The notes below the pieces were generated by a model. The model saw only the letters and a program-made list of their open reading frames with translations, made no database searches and was not told the origin of the DNA. From Phaseolus vulgaris (Eukaryota; Streptophyta; Magnoliopsida; Fabales; Fabaceae), in the NCBI RefSeq assembly GCF_000499845.2, contig NW_027174144.1, positions 17,976 to 81,975 on the forward strand: DNA of 64,000 nucleotides, given 5' to 3'. This document shows positions 1-12,028 of the stretch, piece by piece. Every line of letters starts with the position of its first letter. Position 1 is the first letter of the stretch. The position numbers were made by a program, and so were the translations under genes.

Positions 1-405
1 GCTGCTTCTTCTCTCATTTTGGCTAAGTTACCTATGCATGGTACTGCCCAGTGCATAGCTAACTCAGGAGTGCGATCTCTACTGAAACTGGCGAGGTAGG
101 GCCTTCATACACCTTCCCTGTGGTCTCGCCGGCCGCCTTCATAATCTGCTCTCCTTCATCTTCGGCGATGTGCTTGTTCTGACGATCTCCGACTGCCTGG
201 TCGCCCGAGTCTGCATCTGGCGACTTCATCCCCAACCTGGCGATCGCCTGTTCTGGTAAGCTGGAGATCGGAACACGCCAACCTAACTATCGGCGACTAC
301 ACGTGCCTCCCGACTTCCTTCCCAACTGTCAACCTGGCGCCTTGTCACCACGCCTATACCGTAGCAGGATACCACGTCATCGCACCCGACCACCAGGGCG
401 GTACA
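1..405 (-). repeat. Element A 3' LTR (partial)
   Basis: This is nearly identical to the outer 405 bases of the right LTR at 11243-11647. It ends in GTACA at 405, the complement of the family start TGTAC, and is followed at once by the polypurine tract. The remaining half lies left of the window. Confidence 0.93.
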
Positions 406-420
406 CAAGCCCCCCAGTCT
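406..420 (-). other. Polypurine tract of element A
   Basis: On the minus strand it reads AGACTGGGGGGCTTG directly before the 3' LTR. The same tract occurs in B, I, F1 and E. On the plus strand the next bases form an inverted repeat (AGTCTT-AAGTG-AAGACT). Confidence 0.9.
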
Positions 421-761
421 TAAGTGAAGACTTGTCTAGCGAAAAGACTGAAAAAGCCTTCGTTAACATCGGTCTACGTGGCATGGGCGCAGGATTCCAA
501 GCGATAGTACTTTCTGCTGCTCTGACGCTCCACCAAACCCTTCGCGCATCGTTCGACACGTGGCTCTCATCAACGGCTATCTTCATCTGCCGTTAGCGCT
601 TCCCAAAACCGTTTCGAAAACCCTTAAACCCCTTACGCTCCTACTGTTCCATCACTTTCTTCACACTTGCATACGCTCCTATTTCCTTCTGCGAAAGCTC
701 TCGACGTTCCTCGACGCTCTAGATCACCACCTCCCTTTAACATTCTCCCGATCATCGAAAG

Positions 762-994
762 GTAACTACTTTCCTTCATCTGCTGGGTTTTCTTGCATTT
801 TCACCGTTTTGCATCATCCTGTAACTGTCTGGTGCATACGCTGTGGGCTGTTTTTCCATTTCTCCTTCTGCGTGACTTAGGGCTTTGTCGATCGTCGCAA
901 CGAACTCACATTCGTTCGTCTTTCACCTTCCTTTCACGATCGAGTCAGCCTTTGTAACCCTCCTGATTATTTTTTCTTCCTCCTTCGTTTGCAG
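762..994 (+). other. Candidate 5'-UTR intron of the A opposite-strand gene
   Basis: The donor AAAG|GTAACT and the acceptor TTTGCAG|TTGCTATC stand eight bases before the ATG at 1003. Equivalent donor and acceptor sites are present upstream of the same gene in B (31468-31237), I (60290-60059) and E (46556-46822). That conservation supports a real spliced leader. Confidence 0.65.
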
Positions 995-1002
995 TTGCTA
1001 TC

Positions 1003-3631
1003 ATGACTCGCACGAAGATCACCCCGAACCCCCCTCCATCAGCGCGAAACCCTCCTTCACAAGCACACGACTCTACGCAAGTTCGTGGTGCTCCCTCTTC
1101 GCAGGCTGTGAGGCCTGCGTCTTCTCAAACCGCTCTGGCCCAGGCGACTCCACCAAACGCTGGAGGAGCCCCCATCCCCCTGCCAGACTTCAAGACGTTA
1201 TACCCATGGGCTAACTCAACCCTCATAAAGGAAACGTCGTCGGTGAACACCGCAGGAGCGGTTCTGCGATTGACCAATGGGGACGAGGCCCACCAATCGT
1301 TCCACAAGGAGCACGATGAGAGAATGATGGTGCTGCCTTGCCCCGCCACTCTGCCAGTGTGCGCCGATGATAAAGTGAGCGCCGACGGGCCCTTCTGCTT
1401 CGTCTACACCACTTTCTTCAAGAAGGTCAAACTCAGGTTCCCTCTCACTCGATTTGAGAGGGAACTCTTAACCGAGCTCAATATCGCTGCCGCCCAGCTT
1501 CACCCCAACAGCTGGGCGTTTGTCCGAGCTTTCGAGATAACGTGCGCCCACCTGGGGTTGCCCGCGTCAGTGGACGTGTTTTTATTCTTGTTCGAGGCCA
1601 AGCACCCAGGAGATCGCCTGTGGGTCAGCCTGAACGCCATTGCTGGGAGGTGCATTTTCACCATCTTCCAGCAGTCGTACAAGGATTGGAAGGGGAAGTT
1701 CATTCAGGTTCGCGCAAATGACAAAGACACTTCCCTTCTCGACGGTTTCCCCTTGTACTGGGTGGACAAGGGGAAAAAGGAGTCCAAGAGCTGCTTCAGG
1801 AGGCCCAGAAGTCCTGATAGCATGGGAGCTTTGGACAGAGACCTTTGTCTCTTCTGGAAGAGGGTGGCAGATGCCCATATAACATTCTTGACCCCCACCC
1901 TGATCTCCTTCGAGTTCTTTGAGGACCAGTTGGAATTCCAAATAGGTTAGGACGCTACATCTTTGTCTTGACATTGCTTCTGATATTGTTTCTGGGCGTC
2001 TTGTGCGACACACACAAGACTTTGGTTCTATCTTTTCTGCATATGCCTGCTTTTGCTGTCTCATTGTCTTGTACACTTACCCCTTTCTCCTTTGAGCTAA
2101 CTTATGCACTTTCATTCCATGCAGACACCACGGGTTGGCGACCGGCTCCCAGACGGTTCCCAACTCGGCGGTCGAGAAGGCCATCATCCAGGGGCGATCA
2201 CCGCCTAAGGCGCCCACCCAACGAAAGAAACTGGTCCTTAAGAGGCCAAAGCGGAAAGCCCCCCAAGTTGTCCAAGAGGATGAGGAAGAGGACGACGAGG
2301 TCACAGAGGATGGCCTTGTCACGAAAAGGAAGAGGGTGGCACCATCTTCTCCACCTGCCCCGCCCCCTCTTCCAGCTTCAACACCACCATCAACACCCGC
2401 TCCTCCTCCCTCATCACCAGCACCACAAGCCCCTTCACCACCAGTCCAAGCAGTTCCATTGGCCACTGCGCCACCTGCAACTGAGGCCCCAGAGCCAAAT
2501 TTCTTGGAGGACCCCCCGAGCGCCTCCACACCACATATATCAGCAGGAGGGGGCCCTCCTTCCAACACTTCAGCTGCAGGAATCGTTCCAATCGGGGATG
2601 AGGTCGCTCACACCTCTCCAATCCTAATCACCGAGTCCCCGATTGCGTCGCCACGCCAGGAAACAACCACTGAAAATGTTGCTAAGGAAGGTGGCGACGA
2701 GAACCCTCAACAAGCCCCCCTGGCGCCTCTCCAAGCCGCGAACCTTCCCCTCGAGGTTACAAGGATGTGGGAACCTCTGACCGCCAAACTCAAAACCATA
2801 GCAGAGGATATCCCATCGATCATAACGAGGGCTGTGGAGAGCTCCACCAGGCGGCTTCAAGACGATGTCTACCACCTCAAGACCGAAAACAGCACAATGA
2901 AGGTTGAGGTAGAGAAGGTGGCATTCAGCCTGACGCTCGCGGAAATGGAACATTCCCGAGTAGAGGATGCCCTCAGCACCGAGCTTAGGCTTGCGCGCAA
3001 GGAAGCTGCTGACCTTCGCCGCAAAGTCCATGAACTTGCCCAAGAAAAAGTTGAACTTGAAAGCAGAATCGTGCCTCTGCGCACCAAGGCGAGCGACCTG
3101 GAGGCTCACATTCAAGCTAATGCCGATAAGGTACAAAAACTGGAGCAAAGGTCAATCGACCGCGAGAAGCTGCTTGGGCAAGTAGAAAAAGCAAGGGATG
3201 ACGCCATGGCTGATCTCACCGAGGCGAACAAGGAAAAAGAGAAGATGGCTGCCGAGTTGACCCAAGCTCGAACAGAATCCAAGAAGGTTACTGACGACCT
3301 TCTCCATGCTCAAGAGACCAACAAACAACTCCAAAAACAGATTGAAGAGCAGGAGCAGCAGAACAAGGAGCTCAAGAAACAAGCCGAAGAGCTGGGACAG
3401 CAGAACGAGGAGCTCAAGAAACAAGTTGAAGAGCTTCAAGGACAATTTGAAGAACTTAAGCTAAATTCTGCCCAGATTCTGACTGCTGGATTCGAAGCCG
3501 CTCGGGAGCAATTCGCATGCCTATTCCCTGATCTCGACCTCAGCATGGTGTCATTAAACAATGAAGTAGTAGATGGAAAGGTCGTTCCCGCCGAAGGCTC
3601 AACCAATTCCACCCCATCTGCTTCTTTATAA
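1003..3631 (+). pseudogene. Opposite-strand accessory gene of element A (Transposase_28-like domain plus coiled coil)
   Basis: Two coding exons are inferred: 1003-1945 and 2125-3631, around a GT-AG intron (1946-2124) in phase 1. The first exon has about 314 codons. It starts with a low-complexity Pro/Ser/Ala segment, followed by the conserved core (FERELLTELNIAAAQLHPNS, then QQSYKDWKGKF and DGFPLYWV). The core resembles Pfam Transposase_28, 'putative gypsy type transposon'. The second exon has a basic patch (KKLVLKRPKRK), an acidic run (EDEEEDDEVTEDG), a proline-rich linker and a long heptad coiled coil ending in NEEL/QQNKEL repeats. Compared with B and I, A lacks about 55 bases at the start of exon 3. 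Splicing at these sites therefore enters the wrong frame, so this copy is probably dead. Function is unknown. It is not a host gene: five other elements in the window carry it at the same place. Confidence 0.8.
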
Positions 3632-4195
3632 ATTCACCTGTATTCACCTTGTAAAAACTCTTGCACACGTGTTTTGAACAGTTACTCATTTCAATAGCGA
3701 AACTTGGATATTCTTCCGACTTCTTTTGAGCGCTTTTACCTTCTTTGTATGTTTAACTCTGCTGCGTTTAACTTAGCGATTTTGCAAACATGACCTTTGG
3801 CGTAACTGCTTCGAGCCGATTCAAACTTAAGCAATGATCGCTTTAAGCAACTTGTACCCTTGAGGCACTAACCTGATCATAAGAAAAGTGTCCAAGCAAC
3901 GAACTGTGACCCAATTATCGGTTCAAACAACGTCCCACTTGACCTGCTTTATCAAACAAGGCTTTCAACCTTCTCACCGTCGCTTGAACTTTTCCCGATC
4001 GCCAAAACCTCTTGGTAACACCAGCTTTTTCCAGCCTCATGCTTTGGCAGTCATTTCCTTATCTGAGGCAGAAATGCTCTTTGGGATCTTCCTTTACCTC
4101 CCTGAACTTCAGAGCTAGAGACTGGCTGGCTAGGCGTTCTCTTCGAACCTACCTTAGCCACCTTTCAAGCTTCTTCCACCCTCTTCGCCATACCT
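3632..4195. other. Element A spacer, no gene seen
   Basis: This is the 3' flank of the accessory gene, before the minisatellites. Short frames here have no recognisable content and are not shared in coding form with B. Confidence 0.6.
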
Positions 4196-4800
4196 GAACT
4201 CGTTCAAGACGAGAAGGATTTTATCTTGCCTATACTCGCACACAAGCGAGAAGGTCTTTTAACTCGCCTGAACTCGCTCATCGGCGAGAAGGACTTTTAC
4301 TCGCCTGAACTCGCTCATCGGCGAGAAGGACTTTAAACGGCCTTAACTCGCTCGACGGCGAGAAGGACTTTGTCTGGTGCCTCAACTTGCCCAGGGTGTA
4401 CATCTCCTCCCCCCTGGATGCACTGAGGACCTTTTCTTTCTCACGCCTGCACTCGCTCGACGGCGAGGAGGTCTTTGATGGGCCTTAGTTCGCACAACGG
4501 CGATAAGGACTTTATCCGGTGCCTCAACTTGCCCAGGGCGTACATCTCCTCCCCCCTGGATGCACTGAGGACCTTTCTTGCCTGCACTCGCTCGACGGCG
4601 AGGAGGTCTTTCATCTGGTGCCTCCGATCGCCGATAAACGATGAGGACTTAAAAACTTAACTGGTGCCTCTAATCGCCGAAAAACGATGAGGACTTTAAA
4701 AACTTAATTGATACCTCTAATCGCCGAAAAACGATGAGGACTTTAAAAACTTAGCTGGTGCCTCTAATCGCCGAAAAACGATGAGAACTTTAAAACTTTA
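4196..4800 (-). repeat. Minisatellite block of element A (37-bp and 47-bp arrays)
   Basis: At least two arrays are visible. One has a 37-bp period built on ACTCGCTCATCGGCGAGAAG (about 4200-4370). The other has a 47-bp period built on AATCGCCGAAAAACGATGAG (about 4620-4800). Between them, two copies of a longer unit contain TTGCCCAGGG. B has the same three unit types in reverse orientation at 27600-28045. Tandem repeats in the 3' untranslated region are a known trait of Retand-like elements. Confidence 0.85.
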
Positions 4801-4928
4801 GAAAACACGCGACATATCTTTTCGTGCCTTAAATCATGTACGAATGACAAGGTCTTTCTTCGAAACTTTTGGAAATAACACATATGCAATCTGAAAACAC
4901 CTTATACTTCGAAAACTCTTCTTTTATT

Positions 4929-4975
4929 GGGTGGCCTCATTAAAAACCCTCCTTAGGGAAAAAAGAGTGCCCCCT
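4929..4975 (-). other. Conserved post-pol block of element A
   Basis: On the minus strand it contains GGGGGCACTCTTTTTTCCCT followed by AAGGAGGGTTTTTAATGAGG, about 60 bases after the pol stop. It is nearly invariant in B, D, E and F1, which belong to three LTR families. Confidence 0.8.
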
Positions 4976-5038
4976 TGAAACTGTTTTAACAGAAACATTG
5001 CAATATAACATTTGTGTTTGTCTTTACTTACAAAGCTC

Positions 5039-7690
5039 TTAGCTATAGTACAACTTCAGGTGTGTGGCGTTCCAGGTACGAGGGATCGCCCCTCCTTCCA
5101 GCGTCTCTAAGCGGTAGGCTCCGTTCCCGAGTGCCTCGGTTATTCTGAACGGTCCAATCCACTTGGGTGATAGTTTATTCTCCATCTCGTACTGGTGGGC
5201 CTTCCTCATCACCAGATCGCCTTCTCTAAACTGCCTCGGCATCACCTTAGAATTGTACCTTCGCTCGACCCTTCTTTTCACCGCCTCAGCCTTCAGCCTT
5301 GCTTCCTGCCTGACCTCATCCAGCAGGTCCAGGTTCAGCCTTCTCTCTTCATTCGAGTCTTCCTCTACGAAGTTCTGGAATCTCGGCGAGCTTTCCTGGA
5401 TCTCCACTGGAATCATGGCGTCACACCCATAGACCAAGCTAAACGGGGTCTCATGGGTCCCGGACTGCTCGGTGGTGTGGTACGCCCAGACTATACGGGG
5501 CACCTCCTCAACCCAACTTCCCTTGGCTTTCTCGAGCCTTCTCTTCAAACCTCTCAGCAACACCCGATTAGCTGATTCCACCTGGCCATTAGTTTGAGGG
5601 TGCTCGACGGATGCAAACACTTGCTGTATTCCAACCCCTTCACAAAGCTTCTTCAACAGGTGGCTTGCAAACTGAGTCCCATTATCCGATACCAGGCGCT
5701 TAGGCACTCCAAACCGGCACACAATGTTCTTCCATACAAAGCCTTCGATCTTGTGCGCGGTGATCTGGGCCACTGGTTCTGCTTCAATCCATTTGGTGAA
5801 ATACTCAATCGCCACCACCAAGTACTTCATCTGCCTGATCGCCAGTGGAAAAGGTCCCAGGATGTCGATTCCCCAAGTATGAAACGGCCAAGGGCTATAG
5901 ATCGACTTCAACTCCTCGGGAGGTGCCTTGTGCCAATCGGCGTGCTGCTGGCATTGTTTGCAGCACTGGGCATACTTCTTGCAATCTTCTCTCATGGATG
6001 GCCAATAGTAGCCTGCACGGAGAGTCCTTGCGGCCAGAGCTCGACCCCCGACGTGACTTCCACATATTCCTTCGTGGAGCTCTGCCATAATTCTCGTGCA
6101 CTTCTCGCCGTGTATACATTCCAGGAGTGGGTGAGTGAATCCAAACCTGTACAGATCGCCATCAATCAATGTATACTTGCTGGAATTTTTCTTTACCTTC
6201 CTAGCTTCTGTTGGATCTAGCGGGAGGAGACCATCCGCCAGGCACCGCTTGTACTGTGTTATCCAAGTGTCTGGCTCATGGGTGGCACAGACCTGCATCA
6301 CGTCCACTTTCTCTCCTCGACATGCTCTAATTCTCGGCGATCTCAGAGTTTCTTGCGTCAAAGACTTATGGCTTCTCGATGCTCTCTCCGTCGACCTGCT
6401 TATCTGAAGGACCAGGTGATCTGCTACAAATGCCCTCGGCGTCTTCAAAGTTTCTTGAATCACTGTCCTCTGCCTACCCCCCTTGCCTGAGCTGGCGAGC
6501 TTAGCAAGCAAGTCAGCTCGGGCATTCTGTTCTCGGGGCACATGCACCACTTCAAAAGAGGCAAAGGAACTCTTCAATTCCTGCACATACGCCAAGTAAG
6601 CCGCCATTTGTGGATCTTTAGCCTGGAACTCGCCTGTTACTTGCCCTGTGACTAGCAGCGAGTCACTCTTAGCCATCAGCACTCTGGCTCCCATTTCCTT
6701 AGCCAGCAGAATCCCGGCGATCAGCGCCTCATACTCTGCTTGATTGTTGCTGGCTTTGAAGGCGAATCTCAACGATTGTTCGATCAGCACGCCGTTGGGT
6801 CCTTCCAATATGACTCCAGCACCGCTACCCTGCTGGTTTGACGATCCATCCACCGAGAGTACCCAACGGAAATCGTCTCCTTCAACCCGCGTCGCCTCTG
6901 AAGAGAGCTCGACTACAAAATCTGCAAAGATTTGCCCTTTGATCGGGCCTCGAGGCTCATATTTAATGTCAAACTCTGACAACTCCACTGCCCACTTCAC
7001 CATTCTTCCTGCAACGTCAGGCTTCTTCAAGACCTTCTGGATGGGCAGGTCAGTCATCACCAGTATTGTGAAGCTGTGGAAGTAGTGGCGCAACCTCCTC
7101 GCCGAAAACACCACAGCCAGCGCCGCCTTCTCCAGGGCCTGATATCTCATTTCTGGGCCCTGCAACACCTTGCTCACAAAATAGATAGGCTTCTGAGCCT
7201 GATCTTGGTCCTGGGCGAGCACCGCACTCACCGCCCTCTCAGTCACAGCAAAATACAATCTGAGAGGGATTCCCGCCAGTGGTTTGCACAGAACCGGCGG
7301 GCTCGCCAAATATTCCTTCAGCTTGACGAAAGCTTCCTCGCACTCTTTCGTCCAAGCGAACTTGTTATTGCGCCGCAGACACTGGAAATAGGGATGTCCC
7401 TTTTCTCCGCTTGCTGACACGAAGCGGGATAGGGCTGCCATCCGACCTGTCAGCTGCTGGACCTCTTTCACTGTAGCCGGGCTTCTCATCGCCAAGATGG
7501 CGGCACACTTGTCCGGATTGGCTTCTATTCCTCTTTCAGTCAAGAGAAAACCCAAAAATTTTCCAGCCTCCACGCCGAAAATGCATTTCTCCGGGTTGAG
7601 CTTCAACTTGAACTTGGCGATCGTCGTGAACAATTCTTCCAAGTCTGCAACGTGCTTGCTTTTCTCCTGCGAGGTCACGACCATGTCATG
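5039..7690 (-). pseudogene. pol: Element A pol, 3' part: end of RT, RNase H, archaeal RNase H, integrase
   Basis: This is an 881-codon open frame. It starts just after the broken YVDD site with MVVTSQEKSKHVADL. It continues through the RT thumb (KCIFGVEAGKFLGFLLTERG), the Gypsy RNase H (LRLYFAVTERAVSAVLAQ), an archaeal-type RNase H (VLSVDGSSNQQGSGAGVILE to VHVPREQNARADLLAKLASS), the integrase zinc finger (around 6080-5960) and the DDE core (GIDILGPFP, SDNGTQFAS, NGQVESANR). It ends with the integrase C-terminus GPFRITEALGNGAYRLETLE and a stop at 5039-5041. The two RNase H domains are diagnostic of the Tat lineage. The frame itself is clean but is separated from the upstream part by a 1-base deletion at 7690/7691. 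Confidence 0.92.
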
Positions 7691-10491
7691 ACGTAAGCTT
7701 GCACGTTCCTTCCCAGCATTGGTGCAAGTACTCGGTCCATCAGCCTCTGGTACGTGGCCCCCGCATTCTTCAGCCCAAACGGCATCACCTTATAGCAGTA
7801 GCACGACCTCTCCGTCATGAAGGCTGTTTTTTCTTCATCCATGGGATGCATCTTGATCTGATTATAGCCCGAGAAGGCATCCAGGAAACTCAGCAGCTTG
7901 CACCCTGCAGCACTATCAACCAGGGCATCAATGCTTGGTAAAGGATACGAATCCTTTGGGCAAGCCTTATTCAGATCGGTGAAATCGACGCACATGCGCC
8001 ATTTCCCGTTGCTCTTCTTCACCAGCACGACATTTGCCAACCACTCAGGGTACTGGACTTCCCTGATGTGGCCTGCAGCGAGGAGTTTCTGGGTCTCATC
8101 CTTGATCGCCTGCCTCCTCTCTTCATTAAATTTCCTCCTTCTTTGCCGCACCGGTCTCACCATGCTGTCCATCGCCAGATGATGGCACAAGAAGTCGGGA
8201 TCGATCCCGGGCATGTCCGAAGCGGACCAGGCAAACGCGTCCAGATGCCGTTCAATCACCTTGGCGATCTGGTCCTGGAGATCGACCTCCAGAGATCTTC
8301 CGAGCTTGAAAACTTTCCCCCCGATCTCCTTCTCGAGCCACTGCTCGACGGGCTTGGGCCTTGATTCTCTGGCGATCACCGCCTTGGCGATTCCGAGCTC
8401 CCTTGCTTCCTCCGGGCGATTCCGCGCCTCTTCTTCCTCCAGGCCAGCATTCCTCTCCCCCAGCTCAGCATCTACCATCTCTACGTCCCTTCCGGCGGCC
8501 TCCTCCATTATCGGCGGTCTGGGCTTCACACCGGGAGGTGGGGTGGTTGTAACATAACTCACTGATCTTTTATTTTTCAGGCTGTTTTCATAGCACTTTT
8601 TCGCTTCCTTCTGATCAGACTTTATCGTGATTACCACCCCTTCCATGGACGGCAGCTTCACCTTCATGTGCCGAGTCGATGGAATTGCGCCTTTCCTGTT
8701 AAGAGTGGGCCTTCCCAGCAGGATGTTATATGCTGAAGGGGCGTTTACGATGAGGTACTTGATTTTCTCCGTCCTCGACCCAGCCTCATCGGTAAACGTG
8801 GTTCTCAGCTCAATGTACCCCCTGACTTCCACCTGGTCGCCAGCGAACCCATACAAGCACCCTCCATAGGGCCTTAGCTGGTCAAGGGGCAATTCTAGCT
8901 GCGTGAAAGTCGGCCAGAACATCATGTCTGCCGAACTTCCTTGGTCCACCAGAACTCGGTGAACCTTCCTCCCCGCCGTGATCAACGAAATAACAATGGG
9001 ATCGTTGTCATGAGGCACAACGTCCCGAAGATCCTGCTTGGTGAACGTAATGTCCACTTCGGGCGAGTGATCTTCAAACATGTCCACTGACATCACCGAT
9101 CGCGCGTACTTTTTCCTCTGCGATGCGGTGCATCCCCCACCTGAGAAACCCCCTGCAATGGTGTGGATCTCCCCATGGATAGGCATCTCGTGTTGCTGGG
9201 CTTCTCCACCTGCCGGCTGGGAACTCGACGCTCCTCCGGTTCTTCTGTCCAGCAGATAGTCGTTTAGGAACCCGCTCTTAACCAGATCATCGAGCTGGTA
9301 CCCTAAAGACAAACACGAGTCCAGGTTGTGGCCAAAGCACTGGTGAAACTCGCACCAGACGTCCGGCTTCGACCCTAGCACCTTGTCGCCCACCTTCTCG
9401 GGCGCCTTCAATCTAGCAGATATGTTAGGGATAGCAATCAGGTCCGCTAGTCCCATGACGAATTTGTGCTTAGGCGGGCGATTGTATTCCCGGCGTGCTG
9501 GTTGTTGGCGTGCTGGCGGTTGGCGCGCTTGGCTTCTTCCCTTATTTCTCCTATCGTAAGGATAGCGAGTCCTTTGGTCCTTTCTGGCCGCCGCTGCCGT
9601 TTCCAGCACCCTCTGTGGCTGGATCCTGGTCTGGGCGCGTGGCCTGGCGGGAGCCACGTTGCCCCTCTTCTCGGCGACCTCACTCTCGTCGGCGATGTGG
9701 GCCACCGCAAGTCGCCTGACTTCAGCAAACGTCGCTGGATGAGCCCTGATCAAGGCTTCGCAGAATGGCCCTGGCTGCACGCCCTTCTTGAAGGCATAAA
9801 CCAGCATTTCTTCATCCTTGGCCGGCGATCTGACCATCTGTGCTCCGAAGCGATTGAGGTAGTCTCTGAGGGACTCCCCATGGTACTGCCTTATATCAAA
9901 CAGATCATAGGACACTCTGGGCGGTGCCTTGTTCACAATATACTGCTCGACAAAGATCTTCGAGAATTGTTGAAAATTAGTTATGTGGCCATTAGGCAGG
10001 CTCACAAACCACTCCATCGCCGTTCCCTGGAGCGTGCTCACGAACATCTTACAATAGACGGCGTCCGACCCTCCTGACAGCATCATCTGTGTGTGGAACG
10101 TGGTCAGATGAGCCTCTGGATCCTCCACGCCAGTAAAAACAGCTTTAACCGGGACCACGCTCGTGGGAATTGGCGTGTCGGTAATCGCCTAAATGAAAGG
10201 CATTGGGAAAACACGAGGCGGCGTCGACGGTGCCACCTCTTTAGCGGAAGAACGAACCTGCTGCTCTTGGAGAGCTCGACGTAGCTCCTCAGCTACCTTG
10301 CTGAGCTCCTCGTTCCTGGCGCGAGAGGCGACCAGGTCTTCATGTATCCTTGCCTGCTCGACGCGCGAGGCTTCTACAGTGGCCTGCAATGAGCGCATCA
10401 TTTCTGCCATCTGCGCCATGGTCATGGCGGCGTCGCCTTCAGCTGCGACGGGAGCCACGGGGCTGGAACGATTGCTTCTCATCTTTCTCAT
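7675..10491 (-). pseudogene. gag-pol: Element A gag-protease-RT, 5' part, with a stop and a frameshift
   Basis: The ATG at 10491 (MRKMRSN) is the most likely start. The order is a gag domain (DAVYCKMFVSTLQGTAMEWF, YHGESLRDYLNRFGAQ), a CX2HX4HX4C finger-like motif near 9340 (CEFHQCFGHNLDSC), an aspartic protease with the variant active site VLVDQGSSAD (about 8940) and RT (CVDFTDLNKACPKDSYPLPS, FLDAFSGYNQI). An in-frame TAG at 10191-10189 replaces the CAG of B (PMPFAQAITD). A single-base deletion at 7690/7691 falls inside the YVDD codons, so the frame ends NVQAYVMTWS and the RT active site is lost. Confidence 0.9.
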
Positions 10492-10857
10492 TAACTTCAG
10501 CGAACCACAGAAATACATCAAATAACACTTCAACCACGAACGAATCAGCGATCGATCGGAGAAGATTCAAGAAACTGCGCAAGAACTTCAAGAACACCGC
10601 AAACCTTCGAAGAAAATCGCAGCTTCACCAAAAACCACCGTTTCCCCGCGAACCAAACAACCAAACGAAAGAACTCGAATCCACCGATCGAAAAGCCAAG
10701 CGAACGGTTTAAAACACAAACTTCACCGAACGAAACTCAAAGAAACCAAGAACGACGGTTGCACCAGCACACAACCGCGCAGAAAACCTCGAAAACCTCC
10801 ACGAACTCACGCTGTGGATGGGAGCACGTTTTACACGGCCCCACGGTGGGCGCCTGA
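10492..10857 (-). other. Element A 5' leader with primer binding site
   Basis: The block complementary to a tRNA 3' end, GGCGCCCACCGTGGGGCC on the minus strand, lies at 10855-10837, directly inside the 5' LTR. The leader then runs about 350 bases to the gag ATG, with several TTCGGTGAAG-like units. The tRNA type was not assigned. Confidence 0.75.
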
Positions 10858-11647
10858 TGATCCTGCCTGTTGACCGGAGCGCTGGAGAATGCCTCGTCAA
10901 AGGATCGACGTGCGCGCCGCTTCTCACCTCCGTTCCTCCTCTGGATCTATCTCAAGAACCTGCAAAGAAACGATACGGCGCCGCTGCGGCCGATCGCACT
11001 CCGACGCTCAAGTCAGTGACGGTATCACCAAATACTAAGAACTGGAACCGTGCAAATCTCTCTCACAAACAGCTCTGTCACTCGCAAGCGTAAAGTGTAT
11101 GAACTGAACTTGCGTACCTTAGAAAATCTGTTAGGAACTCTTATATACCTGGTGGTTTTCTCTCTCCTGGCAGTTACAGACTTGGACACGTGGCTCGCAT
11201 CCAACTGTACACGTGCCATCATCTGAGGCTCCCTGACTTGGCGCTGCTTCTTCTCTCATTTTGGCTAAGTTACCTATGCATGGTACTGCCCAGTGCATAG
11301 CTAACTCAGGAGTGCGATCTCTACTGAAACTGGCGAGGTAGGGCCTTCATACACCTTCCCTGTGGTCTCGCCGGCCGCCTTCATAATCTGCTTCTCCTTC
11401 ATCTTCGGCGATGTGCTTGTTCTGGCGATCTCCGACTGCCTGGTCGCCCGAGTCTGCATCTGGCGACTTCATCCCCAACCTGGCGATCGCCTGTTCTGGT
11501 AAGCTGGAGATTGGAACACGCCAACCTAACTATCGGCGACTACACGTGCCTCCCGACTTCCTTCCCAACTGTCAACCTGGCGCCTTGTCACCACGCCTAT
11601 ACGTAGCAGGATACCACGTCATCGCACCCGACCACCAGGGCGGTACA
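10858..11647 (-). repeat. Element A 5' LTR with promoter motifs
   Basis: The LTR is 790 bp and starts TGTACCGCCC and ends GGCAGGATCA on the minus strand. A TATA box (TATATAAG, complement of 11140-11147) lies downstream of two CACGTG boxes (11187-11192 and 11210-11215). B and I have the same layout. The U5 end carries the GGCCG/GGCGCC block (10959-11013) shared by all three families. Confidence 0.92.
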
Positions 11648-12028
11648 GCTCCCATCTTAGCCCTTCCTAATTTCACTAAAACATTTGAGATTGAGTGTGA
11701 TGCTTCTAGTATAGGCATTGGGGCTGTTCTCCTTCAAGAGGGCCACCCAATAGCTTATTTTAGTGAGAAATTGAAGGGAAGTCATCTCAATTATTCCACT
11801 TATGATAAAGAATTATATGCACTTGTTAGGGCTTTGTTTACTTGGCAACACTATCTTTTTCCTAAAGAGTTTGTGATACATAGTGATCATAAATCTCTTA
11901 AGTATTTGAAAAGCCAAAACAAGCTTAACAAGAGGCATGCTAAGTGGGTGGAATTCATTGAGCAATTTCCTTATGTGATCAAACATAAGCAAGGCAAAGT
12001 AAACATTGTGGCGGATGCAATTTGCTAA
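11648..12028 (+). pseudogene. pol: Element G RNase H fragment
   Basis: The frame reads [20 protein letters not shown], then [31 protein letters not shown] and ends [11 protein letters not shown], a typical Gypsy RNase H. It is cut on the left by the A insertion. On the right the usual DALSRR continuation is replaced by DAIC and a stop at 12026-12028. The integrase continues in another frame from 12022, so a short deletion with a frame change lies near 12015-12025. Confidence 0.88.

Larger units (their letters stand above)
1..11647 (-). mobile_element. Element A: Ty3/Gypsy Tat-lineage retrotransposon, family 1, 3' end beyond window
   Basis: Reading on the minus strand the order is 5' LTR (11647-10858), PBS, gag-pol (10491-5039), spacer with minisatellites, a plus-strand extra gene (1003-3631), polypurine tract (420-406) and a partial 3' LTR (405-1). 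The first 405 bases match 11243-11647 with only about two substitutions and two single-base indels by eye, so the insertion is recent. The right end abuts a Gypsy RNase H reading frame (element G) at 11648, so A is inserted in G. The expected left target duplication lies outside the window. Lineage follows from the dual RNase H in pol and the opposite-strand gene downstream of pol. Confidence 0.93.

Noticed and set aside
303..1214. Short plus-strand frames in and near the A 3' LTR
   Set aside because: They overlap the LTR, the polypurine tract and the probable leader/intron of the accessory gene. No conserved protein is seen in B or I.
1003..3631. Possible host gene with introns
   Set aside because: The same two-exon gene is at the same place in five other elements in the window, so it belongs to the elements.
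4196..4800. Regularly spaced repeats resembling a CRISPR array
   Set aside because: Units are contiguous and degenerate, with no unique spacers, and lie in a plant retrotransposon spacer with homologous arrays in B.
5163..9728. Plus-strand frames across A pol (up to about 200 codons)
   Set aside because: They are shadows of the minus-strand polyprotein, with no independent domain.
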